This document shows, in pieces, positions 1 through 6,444 of a stretch of 10,144 bases of DNA. Below the pieces are notes generated by a model. The model saw only the letters and a program-made list of their open reading frames with translations, searched no databases and had not been told where the DNA came from. The stretch's first letter is position 1. Each line of letters starts with the position of its first letter. Where the stretch lies: assembly GCA_964541375.1 (NCBI GenBank), contig CAZIPT010000081.1:1-10144 (forward strand), given 5' to 3'. The position numbers and the translations under genes were made by a program. Source of the DNA: JBAXEO01 sp964541375. Its GTDB lineage: Bacteria; Actinomycetota; Coriobacteriia; Anaerosomatales; JAAXUF01.

Positions 1-3000
1 CCATCACCGCCACCAACACCGCCGGCGTGCACGTGGGCAACTCCTCCTGCTCGGCCTGTCATGCGGACACGAGTCACAAGGGGGTGCACAGCTCGAATGT
101 CTCTTCGACGCCGCTTCCTGCATCCGGACTGGTATGCGGGGACTGCCATGATGCCGACGTACGGATTGAGCACTCCAAGCCGACGGCCTCCTCGGCAGCA
201 CTTGGCTGCTCGAACTGTCATCCGGCTCCGCGCGCCTCGCTGACACCGTCCTGGGACAAGTCCTGCGTCCAGGGCGGCTGCCACGAGACTGGCACCTCCA
301 CAGAGATGCACGGCGCTACCGCCACAGCTCACGTGCCGCTTTCGGCGAACAGTGCGTGCTTCGGCACCGGGTGTCACGCCGATAACGACTTGTCGGCGAT
401 CCACAGTCTCGCGACGACCAAGACCGCTGGCGGAGAGACGCGTACGAGCTGTCTGGTCTGTCACGCCGACGGGACGCCTGCGAGCAAGGACTGCGCGACC
501 TGTCACGCGTCTGGCAGCTACCACACCGCCCAAAACGGCGTCCATACGTCGATGACCACAACGTACTGTTTCGGTGCGGGCTGCCACGACGCGTCCAGGC
601 GACTCGACATCGTCCACAACAAGTATGTCGGCACGGGCGCATGGTTCTCTCAGTACGACACCAGCTGCGACCTTTGTCACCGGAACTCCAACCCGACCCG
701 CATCAACTGGTCCGTCACCACACCACACCAGCGCTGCACGGGCCTGTGTCACAGCGGCAACACCCACTCGACGGCAAGCGCGAAGCATACCGTGACCGCC
801 GCAAGCGCTTCGTGCACGGCATCCGACTGCCACGGGGCAGATCTGCTCGGCATCCACGCAGCCTATCCTGCGGGGTCGCTGTGCGGTCTCTGCCACGACG
901 ACAAGACCAACTGGTCCAAGACCGCCGACTGCGTGAGCTGCCACGACACGGCGAATCCGCATCCGACGGCCGACGCGTCTCACACGGCGAACCCCGATGC
1001 GCAGACGGTGACGATCTCGGGCCAGAGCTTTGGGCCGGTCGCGTGTGGGGACTGTCACTCACTGCCGCTGCTGACGACTGTCCACACAGGATCGTGCAAG
1101 ACATGCCATCCGACTCCAAAGAGCACGCTGACTCCCGCATGGGACAAGTCCTGCACGCAGGGCGGCTGCCACACGGCCGGGTCCTCGGCAGCCATGCATG
1201 CGAGCCTCGACGAGAGCCACGCGCCGGTCGCGGGCCAGACCTGCTACGCGGTCGGCTGCCATCCGGCCGCAGCAACCGCGAGCCTCGCCGAGACCCACAG
1301 GAACGCCTCGGCTGTTCTGGGCGGCCAGACGCGCACCAGCTGCCAGGTCTGCCACTGGAACGGAAAGCCGTCCAGTAGCGCTTGTGATGGCTGCCACGAC
1401 GCGGTTGCCCCGCATGGGGACCTCAAGGCGCCTCACGTCGCGGTTCCTCAGAGCGGTGGCGTGCGTATGCATCAGGGCGGCCAGTTCACGGTCAACTGTA
1501 CGTCGTGTCACAGCCTGAGCCTCCTTGCGATACACGCGAATGACTGCGCGCTCTGTCACGAGAACGCGGCGTCCAACGTCAGTTCGGCGATCCAGTCCTG
1601 GGATGGGACGTGTGGATCGTGTCACACCTCGTTCCACCAGAACGCTGCGACAGGACATGACGCGGTGTTCGATGCGGGCGGCTGCACATGCCATGACAAC
1701 GGGTACTCGTACGTGTCCGCCGTCAAGTCGGACATCACAAACTGCTACAAGTGCCACAAGTCCTCGATTGGCACCAACCCGGCAGTCCCCGTCTCTTGGA
1801 CCGGGGCAGGGCAGCCGCGTATTCGTCAGAGCTATGCTGGCCGATTCAGCGCCAACCAAACGTTCGTTGTTCCTGCGGGAGTGACCGCCGTTTCCGTCGA
1901 TGCGTACGGTGCCGCAGGCGCCGGGGGTGGCCCGCAAGAGGGCCAGGTCGGCGGCTTGGGCGGACGTGTTCAGGCCGAGTTGCCGGTCACGTCGTCGCAG
2001 ACGCTCACACTGCGACTCGGCACCGCCGGTTACCGCTACCGCTACGCCCTGTCCCCCTATCAGTGGATGAACTCGGGCGGATGGCCCAACGGCGGGAATC
2101 CAGCCGACTGGACTGCCGACAACGGCGGCGGCAAGGGGGGCGGCTCTACGTCCATACTCTCGGGCTCGACGGTGCTACTCGAGGCGGGAGCCGGTGGCGG
2201 TGGCGCCAATGGTCAATCCGGAGGACCCGGCGGAGTCGCTACCAGCGGTCCCGGCGGAAATCAGACGGGCGGAACGGGTGTTTCGTTCGGCGGCGGCGGC
2301 GGTGGTGGTGGCTGGACAGCCGGTGCCGGTGGCGCCGCGGGTCTCGGCGGCAACGGCGGGACGAGCTACATTGGCTCACTTGTAGGCACGATCACGCCGG
2401 GGGTCACCGGAGGCGATGGATCCCTGAGTATCTCGTGGGTGGATCAACTCGCGCCATCGACCACTTCCAATGCGGTGTCCACCTACATCGGCAGAGCCAC
2501 GATCACCCTGACCGCGGGGGATACCGGCGGCTCAGGTGTTGCGGCCATACGCTACCGACTCGATGGCGGAGCCGAGAAGACCGGTGCCAGCATCACGATT
2601 CCGGGCGTCGGCGATGTTCCACTCACGCACCGACTGGAGTTCTACGCGATCGACAACGCGGGCAATGCTGAGTCCAGCCACGTCGTGACCTTCGTGGTGA
2701 CGCCGGATCAATCGCCTCCGGTCACCACGTCCAACGCTCAGCCTGCGTACTGGGGCAAGGCGGCAATTACGCTGAAGGCCACCTCAGAAGGCTCGCCGGT
2801 GACGGCGACTCGCTATCGGCTCGATGGAGGCATTGCGACTACCGGGACTGTGATCATCACCGCGGCCCAGGGTTCGCATTCACTTGAGTTCTGGTCGGTG
2901 GACGACGTAGACAACGAGGAGGCGCACACGACGATCGCGTTTGACGTGCGTCCCGAAGCGCCGGACCACCTCACATCGCGCACGTGGTCGTATACAGGCG

Positions 3001-4718
3001 GAGAGCAGTTCTTTGACGTTCCCGCAGGCGTGTCGACGGTCATCGTCGACCTGTACGGGGCACAAGGTGGAGCCGCAGGTAGCAAGTCTGGCGGGCTCGG
3101 CGGCAGCATTCAGGCCTTTGTCCCCGTGAATCCTTCAACTCGGCTCAAGGTGGTCGCGGGTGGACTTGGACGCGTCACAGAGGCCTACAACACGAACATT
3201 CTTGGGGGCTATCCGAACGGTGGTAGCGGCTACGGGCTCTACGCGGCCAGTGGCGGAGGATCGTCAAGCCTTGCGCTGCTCGACGGCACGGTCTTGGCCG
3301 AGGCTGGTGCCGGTGCTGGCGGAGGCGTGGGTGGCGTAGGTGGCGGCGGAGGGGCTCCGGGATCAGGTACCCGCAGCCCGAACGGTGCTATGGCTGCAAG
3401 GCCGACGGACCTATGGAGCTATAGGGGCGGCGGCGGCGGCGGTTGGAATGGCGGCGCTGCTGGTGCCGGTGGCACGAGCAAGGTTTCCTTGGGCGTGACC
3501 GAACGTACGACGCCTGGTGTGACAACAGGCAACGGCACGGTCACCGTTTCGTGGGTGGTCCCGGACTACGTAGCGCCGGTCACTACGTCCAACGCGCTCG
3601 CTTCGTACGTTGGAACGGCCACCGTATCCTTCACTGCCTCCGATACGAACGGATGGGGAGTCGCCGTCACCCGTTACCAGTTGGACGGTGGCGACTGGAC
3701 GGACGGTGCGTCCGTCAGTGTTCCCGCGCCTGTGTGGGGAGCGGATCCGCAGAACCGCACCTTGCGGTTCTACTCGGTTGACGCCGCAGGCAATGCCGAG
3801 AGCATCAAGACGGTCACGTTCACGGTGGCAGCTGCAGAGCCCGTGTCGACATCGATGTCGGTCGCCGAGGTCCCCGGCACAGTGAAGTCTAGTGCTCCTG
3901 GGCAGCCAGACTACTACGACGGTGCCGCAAGCGTGACGCTGACCGCATCGGCGACGGATGCCTCGGGCATCTACTACCGGGTCGGCGCGGGTGAGTGGGT
4001 CTACCAGGCCGGCGCGCTCGCGTCGTTCGTGGTTGACCCCGGCACGGTTGGCGAACAGGCCGCCATCGAGTACTACTCAGTCAGCGCCGGGGGTGCCGAG
4101 GGAGCGAGAGGGACGGGGACGGTTGAGTTCGATCTCACTCCGCCGACCATAACCTTCGAGCAATCGGCGCTCAACGCAGATGGGTCCATCGAGGTCACGG
4201 TTACAGCGACTGACCTTCGATCAGGAGTCGGGTCCCTCGCGTACACGCTCAACGGCGCGGATGGCAGCGTGGGGACGGGTACCAGCAACGAGGCCACCCT
4301 GCGCCTGCACATCCCGCCACCGCGATGGGGAACCGGCACGGCGCAACTGACCGTGACGGCCGTCGACAACCTCGGCACAGAGTGTCTGCCTGCTACTTGG
4401 GAGGCCGTTCTCTCCAACGTCACGCCAGACTCGCAGGCTCCTTGGTCGACGTTCACGGTGGCGGACGGGGACGTCATCGTCTCGGCGGATGGGACCTATG
4501 TTGGCGAGCTGGCTATGTACGACAATGGATCCGGTGTCGGCTCCATCCACTACCGCGTTGATGGAGGGGACTGGCAGGCGATGTCTGGGATGAATGACTT
4601 CGAGTTGGCGGTAGAGGGCTACGGCGCCCATACCGTTGAGTTCTACTCGCGAGATGCCGCAGGTAACGTCGAGTCGCCGCCGAACTCTGTCGGCTTTACT
4701 ATCGTACCGATTCCTTGA
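1..4718 (+). CDS. Giant multiheme c-type cytochrome-like surface protein with glycine-rich and Ig-like repeat domains (5' end outside window)
   Basis: Open frame from the window edge (first full codon at 3) to TGA at 4716-4718; about 1571 residues visible. Numbering here counts from GTG 27, which has no ribosome binding site and is not a credible start; start and signal peptide must lie upstream. Residues 8-577 carry 24 apparent heme c motifs: 16 CXXCH, 6 CX4CH, one CX3CH (CTGLCH), one CXCH, with many extra His that could be distal ligands. Residues ~604-805 and ~985-1177 are glycine-rich domains, each opening with a VPAGV-type strand. Ig-like/OmpL47-type repeats occupy ~809-974 (two) and ~1180-1563 (four), with YRLDGG and EFYSxDAAGNxE-type motifs. 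No C-terminal membrane segment or sorting motif is visible. Covalent heme attachment outside the cytoplasm is the family expectation; an electron-transfer role at the cell surface is inference. The alternative is a mainly structural CXXCH protein with few hemes bound. Confidence 0.85.
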   Translation, partial: ITATNTAGVHVGNSSCSACHADTSHKGVHSSNVSSTPLPASGLVCGDCHDADVRIEHSKPTASSAALGCSNCHPAPRASLTPSWDKSCVQGGCHETGTSTEMHGATATAHVPLSANSACFGTGCHADNDLSAIHSLATTKTAGGETRTSCLVCHADGTPASKDCATCHASGSYHTAQNGVHTSMTTTYCFGAGCHDASRRLDIVHNKYVGTGAWFSQYDTSCDLCHRNSNPTRINWSVTTPHQRCTGLCHSGNTHSTASAKHTVTAASASCTASDCHGADLLGIHAAYPAGSLCGLCHDDKTNWSKTADCVSCHDTANPHPTADASHTANPDAQTVTISGQSFGPVACGDCHSLPLLTTVHTGSCKTCHPTPKSTLTPAWDKSCTQGGCHTAGSSAAMHASLDESHAPVAGQTCYAVGCHPAAATASLAETHRNASAVLGGQTRTSCQVCHWNGKPSSSACDGCHDAVAPHGDLKAPHVAVPQSGGVRMHQGGQFTVNCTSCHSLSLLAIHANDCALCHENAASNVSSAIQSWDGTCGSCHTSFHQNAATGHDAVFDAGGCTCHDNGYSYVSAVKSDITNCYKCHKSSIGTNPAVPVSWTGAGQPRIRQSYAGRFSANQTFVVPAGVTAVSVDAYGAAGAGGGPQEGQVGGLGGRVQAELPVTSSQTLTLRLGTAGYRYRYALSPYQWMNSGGWPNGGNPADWTADNGGGKGGGSTSILSGSTVLLEAGAGGGGANGQSGGPGGVATSGPGGNQTGGTGVSFGGGGGGGGWTAGAGGAAGLGGNGGTSYIGSLVGTITPGVTGGDGSLSISWVDQLAPSTTSNAVSTYIGRATITLTAGDTGGSGVAAIRYRLDGGAEKTGASITIPGVGDVPLTHRLEFYAIDNAGNAESSHVVTFVVTPDQSPPVTTSNAQPAYWGKAAITLKATSEGSPVTATRYRLDGGIATTGTVIITAAQGSHSLEFWSVDDVDNEEAHTTIAFDVRPEAPDHLTSRTWSYTGGEQFFDVPAGVSTVIVDLYGAQGGAAGSKSGGLGGSIQAFVPVNPSTRLKVVAGGLGRVTEAYNTNILGGYPNGGSGYGLYAASGGGSSSLALLDGTVLAEAGAGAGGGVGGVGGGGGAPGSGTRSPNGAMAARPTDLWSYRGGGGGGWNGGAAGAGGTSKVSLGVTERTTPGVTTGNGTVTVSWVVPDYVAPVTTSNALASYVGTATVSFTASDTNGWGVAVTRYQLDGGDWTDGASVSVPAPVWGADPQNRTLRFYSVDAAGNAESIKTVTFTVAAAEPVSTSMSVAEVPGTVKSSAPGQPDYYDGAASVTLTASATDASGIYYRVGAGEWVYQAGALASFVVDPGTVGEQAAIEYYSVSAGGAEGARGTGTVEFDLTPPTITFEQSALNADGSIEVTVTATDLRSGVGSLAYTLNGADGSVGTGTSNEATLRLHIPPPRWGTGTAQLTVTAVDNLGTECLPATWEAVLSNVTPDSQAPWSTFTVADGDVIVSADGTYVGELAMYDNGSGVGSIHYRVDGGDWQAMSGMNDFELAVEGYGAHTVEFYSRDAAGNVESPPNSVGFTIVPIP
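135..1172 (+). repeat. Long-range duplicated segment flanking two of the heme modules
   Basis: A larger duplication sits over the modules. CGDCH at 135 and at 1044 are each followed by CXXCHP, an SLTPxWDKSC or TLTPxWDKSC segment, then a CxQGGCH motif. At DNA level, 15 identical bases (tgggacaagtcctgc) occur at 252-266 and 1140-1154, and 15 more (cagggcggctgccac) at 270-284 and 1158-1172, both offset by 888 nt. A five-motif block has therefore been copied in frame and has since diverged. Confidence 0.75.
357..1436 (+). repeat. Four copies of a three-motif heme-binding module (CX4CH...CXXCH...CXXCH) within the cytochrome region
   Basis: Four segments share the order CX4CH, then about 5-9 residues to an (I/V/T)H-type His, CXXCH, a further CXXCH, and one or more trailing His. 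They lie at about 357-545 (CFGTGCH/CLVCH/CATCH), 567-791 (CFGAGCH/CDLCH/CTGLCH, third motif CX3CH), 813-983 (CTASDCH/CGLCH/CVSCH) and 1242-1436 (CYAVGCH/CQVCH/CDGCH). Copies one and four are closest, sharing a GG-TRTSC-VCH stretch before the second motif. The pattern resembles the CxxxxCH/CXXCH repeats described in Geobacter multiheme proteins; family membership is from memory, not a search. Confidence 0.75.
1836..2441 (+). other. Protein domain: glycine-rich domain 1 of the giant surface protein
   Basis: Residues ~604-805 (from GTG 27). It opens with FVVPAGVTAVSVDAYGAAG, continues through a beta-rich stretch with LGGRVQAELPV, and ends in runs of Gly with GGGSTSIL, LLEAGAGGGG and GGGGGGGGWTAGAGGAAG. 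This matches the general pattern of bacterial extracellular glycine-rich domains, which also resemble the glycine-rich region of ALK/LTK receptors. It directly follows the last heme motif (CYKCH, residues 573-577) and separates the redox part from the Ig-like stalk. The function of such domains in bacteria is not well established. Confidence 0.7.
2451..2948 (+). other. Protein domains: Ig-like/OmpL47-type repeats 1 and 2
   Basis: Residues ~809-894 and ~895-974. Each starts with a P-TTSNA segment, followed by G(R/K)A-ITL, a YRLDGG strand and a LEF(Y/W) strand. Repeat 1 ends in the canonical AIDNAGNAE. Repeat 2 has VDDVDNEE instead, so its AGN turn is degenerate. These repeats are common in secreted and surface proteins as stalk or adhesive units. 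Confidence 0.7.
2979..3557 (+). other. Protein domain: glycine-rich domain 2 of the giant surface protein
   Basis: Residues ~985-1177. It repeats the plan of the first glycine-rich domain: FFDVPAGVSTVIVDLYGAQG, LGGSIQAFVPV, GGGSSSLALLDGTVLAEAG, then Gly runs and GGGGGGWNGGAAGAGGTS, closing with a VTVSWVV strand as domain 1 closes with LSISWV. The two domains are clearly homologous in the sequence itself but diverged in DNA, so the duplication is not recent. Confidence 0.7.
3564..4715 (+). other. Protein domains: C-terminal Ig-like/OmpL47-type repeats 3 to 6
   Basis: Four successive beta-sandwich-like units at about 3564-3842, 3846-4136, 4137-4430 and 4431-4715. Units 3 and 6 are canonical (YQLDGGDW with FYSVDAAGNAE; YRVDGGDW with FYSRDAAGNVE). 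Unit 4 is degenerate (YYRVGAGEW, EYYSVSAGGAEG). Unit 5 lacks the LDGG strand and looks like a more general bacterial Ig-like fold with TATDLRSGVG. The chain ends 11 residues after the last unit's ESPP without hydrophobic anchor or charged tail, so attachment to the cell, if any, must come from the missing N-terminus or from non-covalent binding. Confidence 0.65.
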
Positions 4719-4730
4719 TCGACAACACGA

Positions 4731-4749
4731 TAGCGGTGCGAGTCCGCTA
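4731..4749 (+). terminator. Possible weak terminator hairpin after the giant surface protein gene
   Basis: A 6-bp perfect stem TAGCGG/CCGCTA closes a 7-nt loop, beginning 13 nt after the stop codon. It is followed by gcccgtttctc, which is only a poor T-tract, so intrinsic termination would be inefficient. A second GCGG-CTTG-CCGC hairpin lies at 4767-4778. Placement between two unrelated genes supports a boundary role, but the call is tentative. Confidence 0.3.
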
Positions 4750-4771
4750 GCCCGTTTCTCGGTGGAGCGGC

Positions 4772-4800
4772 TTGCCGCACAGCCGTGGTTCCGCTAATCT
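4772..4800 (+). promoter_or_regulatory. Candidate sigma70-type promoter of the pyr operon
   Basis: TTGCCG (4772-4777) and TAATCT (4795-4800) are separated by exactly 17 nt. The -35 match is good in its TTG; the -10 keeps the TA...T positions only. Transcription would start near 4807, just before the PyrR-binding hairpin at 4810, which is where a short attenuator leader should begin. The placement is the main support; the hexamers alone are weak in GC-rich DNA. Confidence 0.45.
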
Positions 4801-4809
4801 CGGAAACGA

Positions 4810-4841
4810 CCTTTAAGCCCAGTCCTGTGAGGCTGGCAAGG
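4810..4841 (+). promoter_or_regulatory. PyrR-binding RNA hairpin (anti-antiterminator) in the pyr leader
   Basis: The leader contains AGTCCTGTGAGGCT (4821-4834), matching the PyrR-binding loop pattern UCC-NGNGA-GG. The RNA folds as a lower stem CCUU (4810-4813) with AAGG (4838-4841), an internal bulge, then an upper stem with CCAG (4819-4822) pairing CUGG (4833-4836), and C4824-C4825 pairing G4831-G4832 under the pentaloop UGUGA. In Bacillus, UMP-bound PyrR stabilises this hairpin and thereby allows the downstream terminator to form. The pyrR gene lies directly downstream, as expected for autoregulation. The loop and flanks (cctttaa...gtcc...gaggctggcaagg) closely resemble the Bacillus elements from memory. 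Confidence 0.85.
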
Positions 4842-4898
4842 GCCGCAGACTCATACCGCAGCAGCGCTCCGACGGTTGCTCGCACTCAGATGATGATG

Positions 4899-4936
4899 TG
4901 CCTCCTTGCCTCACCGGCCGGGAGGCATCTTTGTAT
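4899..4936 (+). terminator. Terminator-like hairpin of the pyr attenuator
   Basis: TGCCTCC (4899-4905) pairs with GGAGGCA (4921-4927) in a perfect 7-bp stem around a 15-nt loop. The loop ends in CCGG/CCGG, giving possible extra pairing. TCTTTGTAT follows, a modest U-rich tract. Nucleotides 4904-4910 (ccttgcc) are the exact reverse complement of 4835-4841 (ggcaagg) in the PyrR hairpin, so an antiterminator would disrupt this stem. The weak U-tract leaves open a translational component, since the pyrR ribosome binding site starts 11 nt after the stem. Confidence 0.6.
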
Positions 4937-4950
4937 CAGGAGGTGTGCTG

Positions 4951-5508
4951 GTGGAGTACAGGACCAAGGCGACCGTGATGGACGCGGAGGCGATCTCGCG
5001 AGCGGTGACCAGAATCGCTCACGAGATCCTCGAGGCGAACAAGGGTGCCAAGAATCTCGCGTTCGTCGGCATCGTGACCAGAGGGGCAGCGCTCGCGGAG
5101 ATTCTGGCGGCGAAAGTGCTGGAGATCGAAGGGGCCGAGGTGCCGGTGGGTACGCTGGACATCAGCTTCTACCGAGATGACCTCGCAATCAGGCTCTCTC
5201 CGGAGGTCCATCGCACCGACATCCCGTTCGATGTAGAGGGACGCGACGTCATCCTGGTCGACGACGTGCTCTTCACCGGTCGCACGATCCGCGCGGCCAT
5301 GGACGCGATCATGGACTACGGCCGTCCCTGCTCGATCCAGCTGGCGGTTCTGGTCGACCGGGGCCACCGTGAGCTGCCCATTCGTGCAGACTTCGTCGGC
5401 AAGAACGTCCCCTCGTCGAGCCGTGAGCGCGTGAAGGTATACCTTAGCGCGATGGATGGGCACGACTCGGCCGAGATTCTCGAGCGGGTCGAAGGGGGCG
5501 AGGCGTAG
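4951..5508 (+). CDS. pyrR: PyrR: bifunctional pyr operon RNA-binding attenuator / uracil phosphoribosyltransferase
   Basis: A 185-residue protein of normal PyrR length. It senses UMP (antagonised by PRPP) and binds pyr leader RNA; many homologues also convert uracil and PRPP to UMP. Start GTG 4951 is chosen because AGGAGG at 4938-4943 is 7 nt upstream and the N-terminus then reads MEYRTKATVMDAEAI, like known PyrR proteins; in-frame GTG 4945 is too close to that site, and longer starts overlap the attenuator. SFYRDDL is at residues 72-78. The PRPP-binding motif VILVDDVLFTGRT is at residues 100-112. It is the first gene of the operon, directly under a matching PyrR RNA hairpin, so autoregulation is very likely. 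Its TAG abuts the pyrB ATG with no gap, suggesting translational coupling. Confidence 0.96.
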   Translation: MEYRTKATVMDAEAISRAVTRIAHEILEANKGAKNLAFVGIVTRGAALAEILAAKVLEIEGAEVPVGTLDISFYRDDLAIRLSPEVHRTDIPFDVEGRDVILVDDVLFTGRTIRAAMDAIMDYGRPCSIQLAVLVDRGHRELPIRADFVGKNVPSSSRERVKVYLSAMDGHDSAEILERVEGGEA

Positions 5509-6444
5509 ATGATCTCTGCGCGCCACATCATCGACATCCAAGACCTCACTCCTGAAGACATCACGCTCATTCTCGACACCGCCGACTCGTTCAAGGAGGT
5601 CAACCAGCGCCGCATCAAGAAGCTGCCGACGCTGCGCGGCCGCACCATCGTCAACCTGTTCCTCGAGCCCAGCACGCGAACGCGAACGAGCTTCGAGATC
5701 GCGGCCAAGCGCCTCTCGGCCGACGGGCTGAACTTCTCGGCGTCGACCTCGGCGACGGTCAAGGGCGAGTCGCTCGCGGACACCGCCGAGACCCTCTCGG
5801 CGATGGCATGTGACCTGGTCATCATCCGACACAAGTACGCCGGATCGCCGAGGTTGCTCACGCGTCACATGGACGCTCACATCATCAACGGCGGGGATGG
5901 GATGCACCAGCACCCCACGCAGGCGCTACCCGACCTCTACACGATGCGCGACCGGCTGGGACACCTTGAGGGGCTGAAGGTCGGCATCGTCGGCGACATC
6001 GCGCACTCGAGAGTGGCTGGTTCGCTGGTACCCGCGCTGCGGATGGTGGGCGCGACGCCGGTGCTTGTCGGCCCGCCCACGCTGATGCCCGCGCGTTGCG
6101 ATGTTCTGGGCGCCGAGTCGGTCGGCACGCTGGACGAGGTCATCGAGGATCTCGACGTCGCCTATATGCTGCGAATCCAGATGGAGCGCGCCGAGGGCAT
6201 GCCGTTCCCGAGTCTGCGTGAGTACGCACGCATCTGGGGCATGAACGAGGCCCGGCTGGCTCGCATGAAGCCGTCCGCGATCGTCATGCATCCGGGGCCG
6301 ATGAACCGCGGCGTCGAGATCTCCTCGGCGGTGGCCGACAGTGACCGTGCTGTTGTGCTCGATCAGGTCAACGCCGGCGTCGCCGTGCGCATGGCCGCGA
6401 TGTACCTGCTTCTGGGAGGTGACGAAGGTGGCGCTGCTGCTTAA
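5509..6444 (+). CDS. pyrB: Aspartate carbamoyltransferase catalytic subunit
   Basis: A 311-residue protein, full length for the catalytic chain. It joins carbamoyl phosphate to L-aspartate to give N-carbamoyl-L-aspartate, the committed step of pyrimidine synthesis, in the cytoplasm. The carbamoyl-phosphate signature STRTRTSFE is at residues 55-63, HPTQALPD at 135-142, and the aspartate-binding region HPGPMNRG at 261-268. A Lys-containing loop with SATVKGES, supplied by the neighbouring subunit in known trimers, is also present. ATG 5509 directly follows the pyrR stop, with a purine-rich stretch (gaagggggcgagg) upstream as ribosome binding site. No pyrI regulatory-chain gene is in the window, so control is probably through PyrR, as in Bacillus, rather than allosteric. 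Confidence 0.97.
   Translation: MISARHIIDIQDLTPEDITLILDTADSFKEVNQRRIKKLPTLRGRTIVNLFLEPSTRTRTSFEIAAKRLSADGLNFSASTSATVKGESLADTAETLSAMACDLVIIRHKYAGSPRLLTRHMDAHIINGGDGMHQHPTQALPDLYTMRDRLGHLEGLKVGIVGDIAHSRVAGSLVPALRMVGATPVLVGPPTLMPARCDVLGAESVGTLDEVIEDLDVAYMLRIQMERAEGMPFPSLREYARIWGMNEARLARMKPSAIVMHPGPMNRGVEISSAVADSDRAVVLDQVNAGVAVRMAAMYLLLGGDEGGAAA

Noticed and set aside
27..29. GTG at 27 as the true start of the giant gene
   Set aside because: The frame is open to the window edge, no ribosome binding site precedes it, no signal peptide follows it, and a heme motif begins within eight residues.
1059..2671. Alternative-frame candidates across the cytochrome and glycine-rich regions (minus 1059-1937, plus 1751-2671)
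   Set aside because: Their products are Arg-rich low-complexity sequence with no motif, while the main frame gives coherent heme, glycine-rich and Ig-like domains throughout.
4733..4760. tRNA-like T-arm sequence (ggtgcgagtccgc)
   Set aside because: No acceptor stem, D-arm or anticodon arm can be built around it; a simple TAGCGG/CCGCTA hairpin explains the symmetry.
4936..5913. Long minus-strand frame of 325 codons opposite pyrR and pyrB
   Set aside because: It lies wholly opposite two genes with clear family motifs and encodes Arg/Asp-rich sequence typical of antisense frames in GC-rich DNA.
6341..6427. Upstream ATG 6341 as the start of pyrC
   Set aside because: It would add 29 residues with no family similarity, inside pyrB; GTG 6428 has a well-spaced GGGAGGT and the expected N-terminus.
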